The notes below the pieces were generated by a model. It was not told the origin of the DNA. It worked only from the letters and a program-made list of their open reading frames with translations, and did not search any database. A program made the translations under genes and the position numbers. A DNA stretch of 64,000 nucleotides from Ricinus communis (taxonomy: Eukaryota; Streptophyta; Magnoliopsida; Malpighiales; Euphorbiaceae), in the NCBI RefSeq assembly GCF_019578655.1, contig NC_063256.1:2914001-2978000 (forward strand), written 5' to 3'. Positions within the stretch are counted from its first letter, which is position 1. Every line of letters starts with the position of its first letter. Positions 62,601 through 64,000 of the stretch are shown here, one piece after another.

Positions 62601-64000
62601 CTTTGGTTCTTGCATATCGTGAACTTGATGAGGAAGAATACAATGAGTTCAGTCAGGAGTTTAATGAGGCCAAGAGCTTATTAAGTGCAGACCGTGAGGA
62701 AACGATTGAGGAAGTAGCTGCGAGAATTGAGAGGGATTTGATTCTTCTTGGTGCTACAGCAGTTGAAGACAAACTTCAACAAGGAGTGAGTTTACCAAAA
62801 CATTGAGCATTCAATTTGCATGAAAATATCAAGTACTTCTACATTTTGTAGAAAAAGTGACTTGGTCTTTGGTCATCAGTAAAGCTACTAACAAGAAGTC
62901 AAACTAATATCATTTTCTTTTTCAATTATGTAGACACTATTTCCTTCGACTACATAAGTTCATTTTTCATGTATTGAGAATAAGTCACATATAAAAAGTG
63001 CTTCAAGCAAAAGTAGCTTTAGAGATTAGATGTGGTGGTTCAAGTTAATTATTTTTCTCCTGTCATTCAGGTTCCTGAATGTATTGACAAGCTTGCCCAA
63101 GCTGGCATTAAAATATGGGTTTTGACTGGTGATAAGATGGAGACTGCAATTAATATTGGGTAATGATAAATGGATGTCATTTCAATTTTATAGATGTTAG
63201 ACTTTGATATAGTAGTAGTCTGACATGTTCCATCTTGCAGTTTCGCCTGTAGTTTGCTTAGACAAGGAATGAAACAAGTAATTATCAGTTCAGAGACTTC
63301 AGAAAATAAAACCCTGCAGAAAATGGAGGACAAGGATGCTGCTGATGTGGTAATTTAAATCTTAATTTCTGTTGCATTTGGACAATTACGTAGCTTGTTA
63401 CTTGGTACTAAGAAGCAAATTCCTAATAGAGACCAACTAATGATAATAGGAGGAAAGTATCAGAATACCACATTTAATAGTGGTTGCACTTTGATCAAAG
63501 ATATAACCACAAGCTTAGGATGAGTTTTACGAAGTACCCTGGAAAGGTATTTTCTACACGTGGATGAATTCATGCATGAGCAAGTAGAACATAGCATGCT
63601 TACAGATGCTCAGATGGTAGAAATTTAATGGCAGTGTTGAAAATATCTTGAAGATTACATTGTTTGCTTCAAGTTTAGCTGAACAACTGCAGTGGTGTTC
63701 TAATAGACACATAAGATGTTTAACAAAGTGAATACCAAATGTTTGGTCTGTGACTAAGGTCTAGATTCCGGAGAAAACATTTTTAAATCTCAAATTATCC
63801 CACAATAGGATTCTAGTTTGTATAATTCAAGAGCTTGACAGGATATTTCTGATTCTGTAGGCTTCCAAGGCAAGTGTCCTCCGTCAAATAAATGAAGGAA
63901 AGGCATTGCTCGGTGCATCAAGTGAAAGTCTCGAGGCATTGGCATTGATCATTGATGGGAATTCACTTGCTTATGCCCTTCAGGATGATGTCAAGGACGA
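59679..64000 (+). CDS. Phospholipid-transporting P4-type ATPase (flippase), ALA9-12 group, 5' part
   Basis: Partial at the right edge. Exons: 59679-60071, 60405-61756, 62048-62158, 62509-62785, 63071-63159, 63241-63349 and 63861 onward; about 823 residues lie in the window. The start ATG gives [17 protein letters not shown]; an earlier in-frame TTG is not used. Seen in order: N-terminal P4 region ([13 protein letters not shown]), two membrane spans after [18 protein letters not shown], the actuator loop with NLDGETNLK (about 195), more membrane spans near 300-390, and the phosphorylation site DKTGTLTCN (Asp near 426). The nucleotide-binding part includes [19 protein letters not shown] and the hinge [15 protein letters not shown]. 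It should flip phospholipids to the cytosolic leaflet with an ALIS (CDC50) subunit; family members act in secretory and plasma membranes. Sequence is closest to Arabidopsis ALA9-ALA12. Confidence 0.95.

Noticed and set aside
1..64000. tRNA genes, CRISPR arrays, operons or bacterial-type islands
   Set aside because: Scanned by eye for tRNA B-box phrases and regular spaced repeats; none were convincing, and the window is plant nuclear DNA. Covariance-model searches were not possible.

Overview
This is a 64 kb piece of a dicot plant nuclear chromosome. Multi-exon genes with short GT-AG introns, AT-rich intergenic DNA, plant-only gene families (phytocyanin-like nodulins, MIZU-KUSSEI-like DUF617, KIN-8A, TOUGH, plant P4-ATPases) and plant LTR retrotransposons all point that way. 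The proteins fit a eudicot, probably a rosid; I cannot name the species.

Layout. 1-6.4 kb is dead transposon sequence: a Ty1/copia element (+ strand, 5' part outside the window) sits inside the integrase gene of a Ty3/gypsy element lying on the - strand. 7.1-13.6 kb holds two convergent genes: a thylakoid-lumen cyclophilin (CYP26-2 type, +) and a C3HC/BIR-like zinc-finger nuclear protein (-) with a one-base reading-frame problem and a GC-AG intron. 16.5-26.1 kb has three + strand genes: a PII-2-type leucine-rich-repeat surface protein, an early nodulin-like phytocyanin and the kinesin KIN-8A. 26.1-32.1 kb is mostly gene-free, with one possible 77-residue small membrane protein. 32.1-49.6 kb carries DUF617 (MIZ1-like, -), Dr1/NC2-beta (-) and TOUGH (G-patch/SWAP, +). 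The same three families are neighbours in Arabidopsis (as I recall, At5g23100, At5g23090 and At5g23080), so this looks like conserved microsynteny. 49.6-59.6 kb is AT-rich and transposon-rich: a complete Cassandra-type TRIM with 5S rRNA-like LTRs and a target-site duplication, a probable small Helitron, and a decayed organellar large-subunit rRNA-like scrap. 59.7-64 kb is the 5' part of an aminophospholipid flippase of the ALA9-12 group, cut off by the window end.

The genes are independent nuclear genes, not an operon: they cover plastid protein folding, nuclear architecture, cell-surface signalling, microtubule motors, transcription repression, RNA splicing/miRNA processing and membrane lipid asymmetry. 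Exon boundaries were set by hand from splice consensus and reading-frame continuity; the total CDS length divides by three for every complete gene except the C3HC gene, which is one base over. I found no convincing evidence of a wholly new biological system. The most informative items are the nested retroelements, the Cassandra element, the C3HC frameshift and the small ORF.
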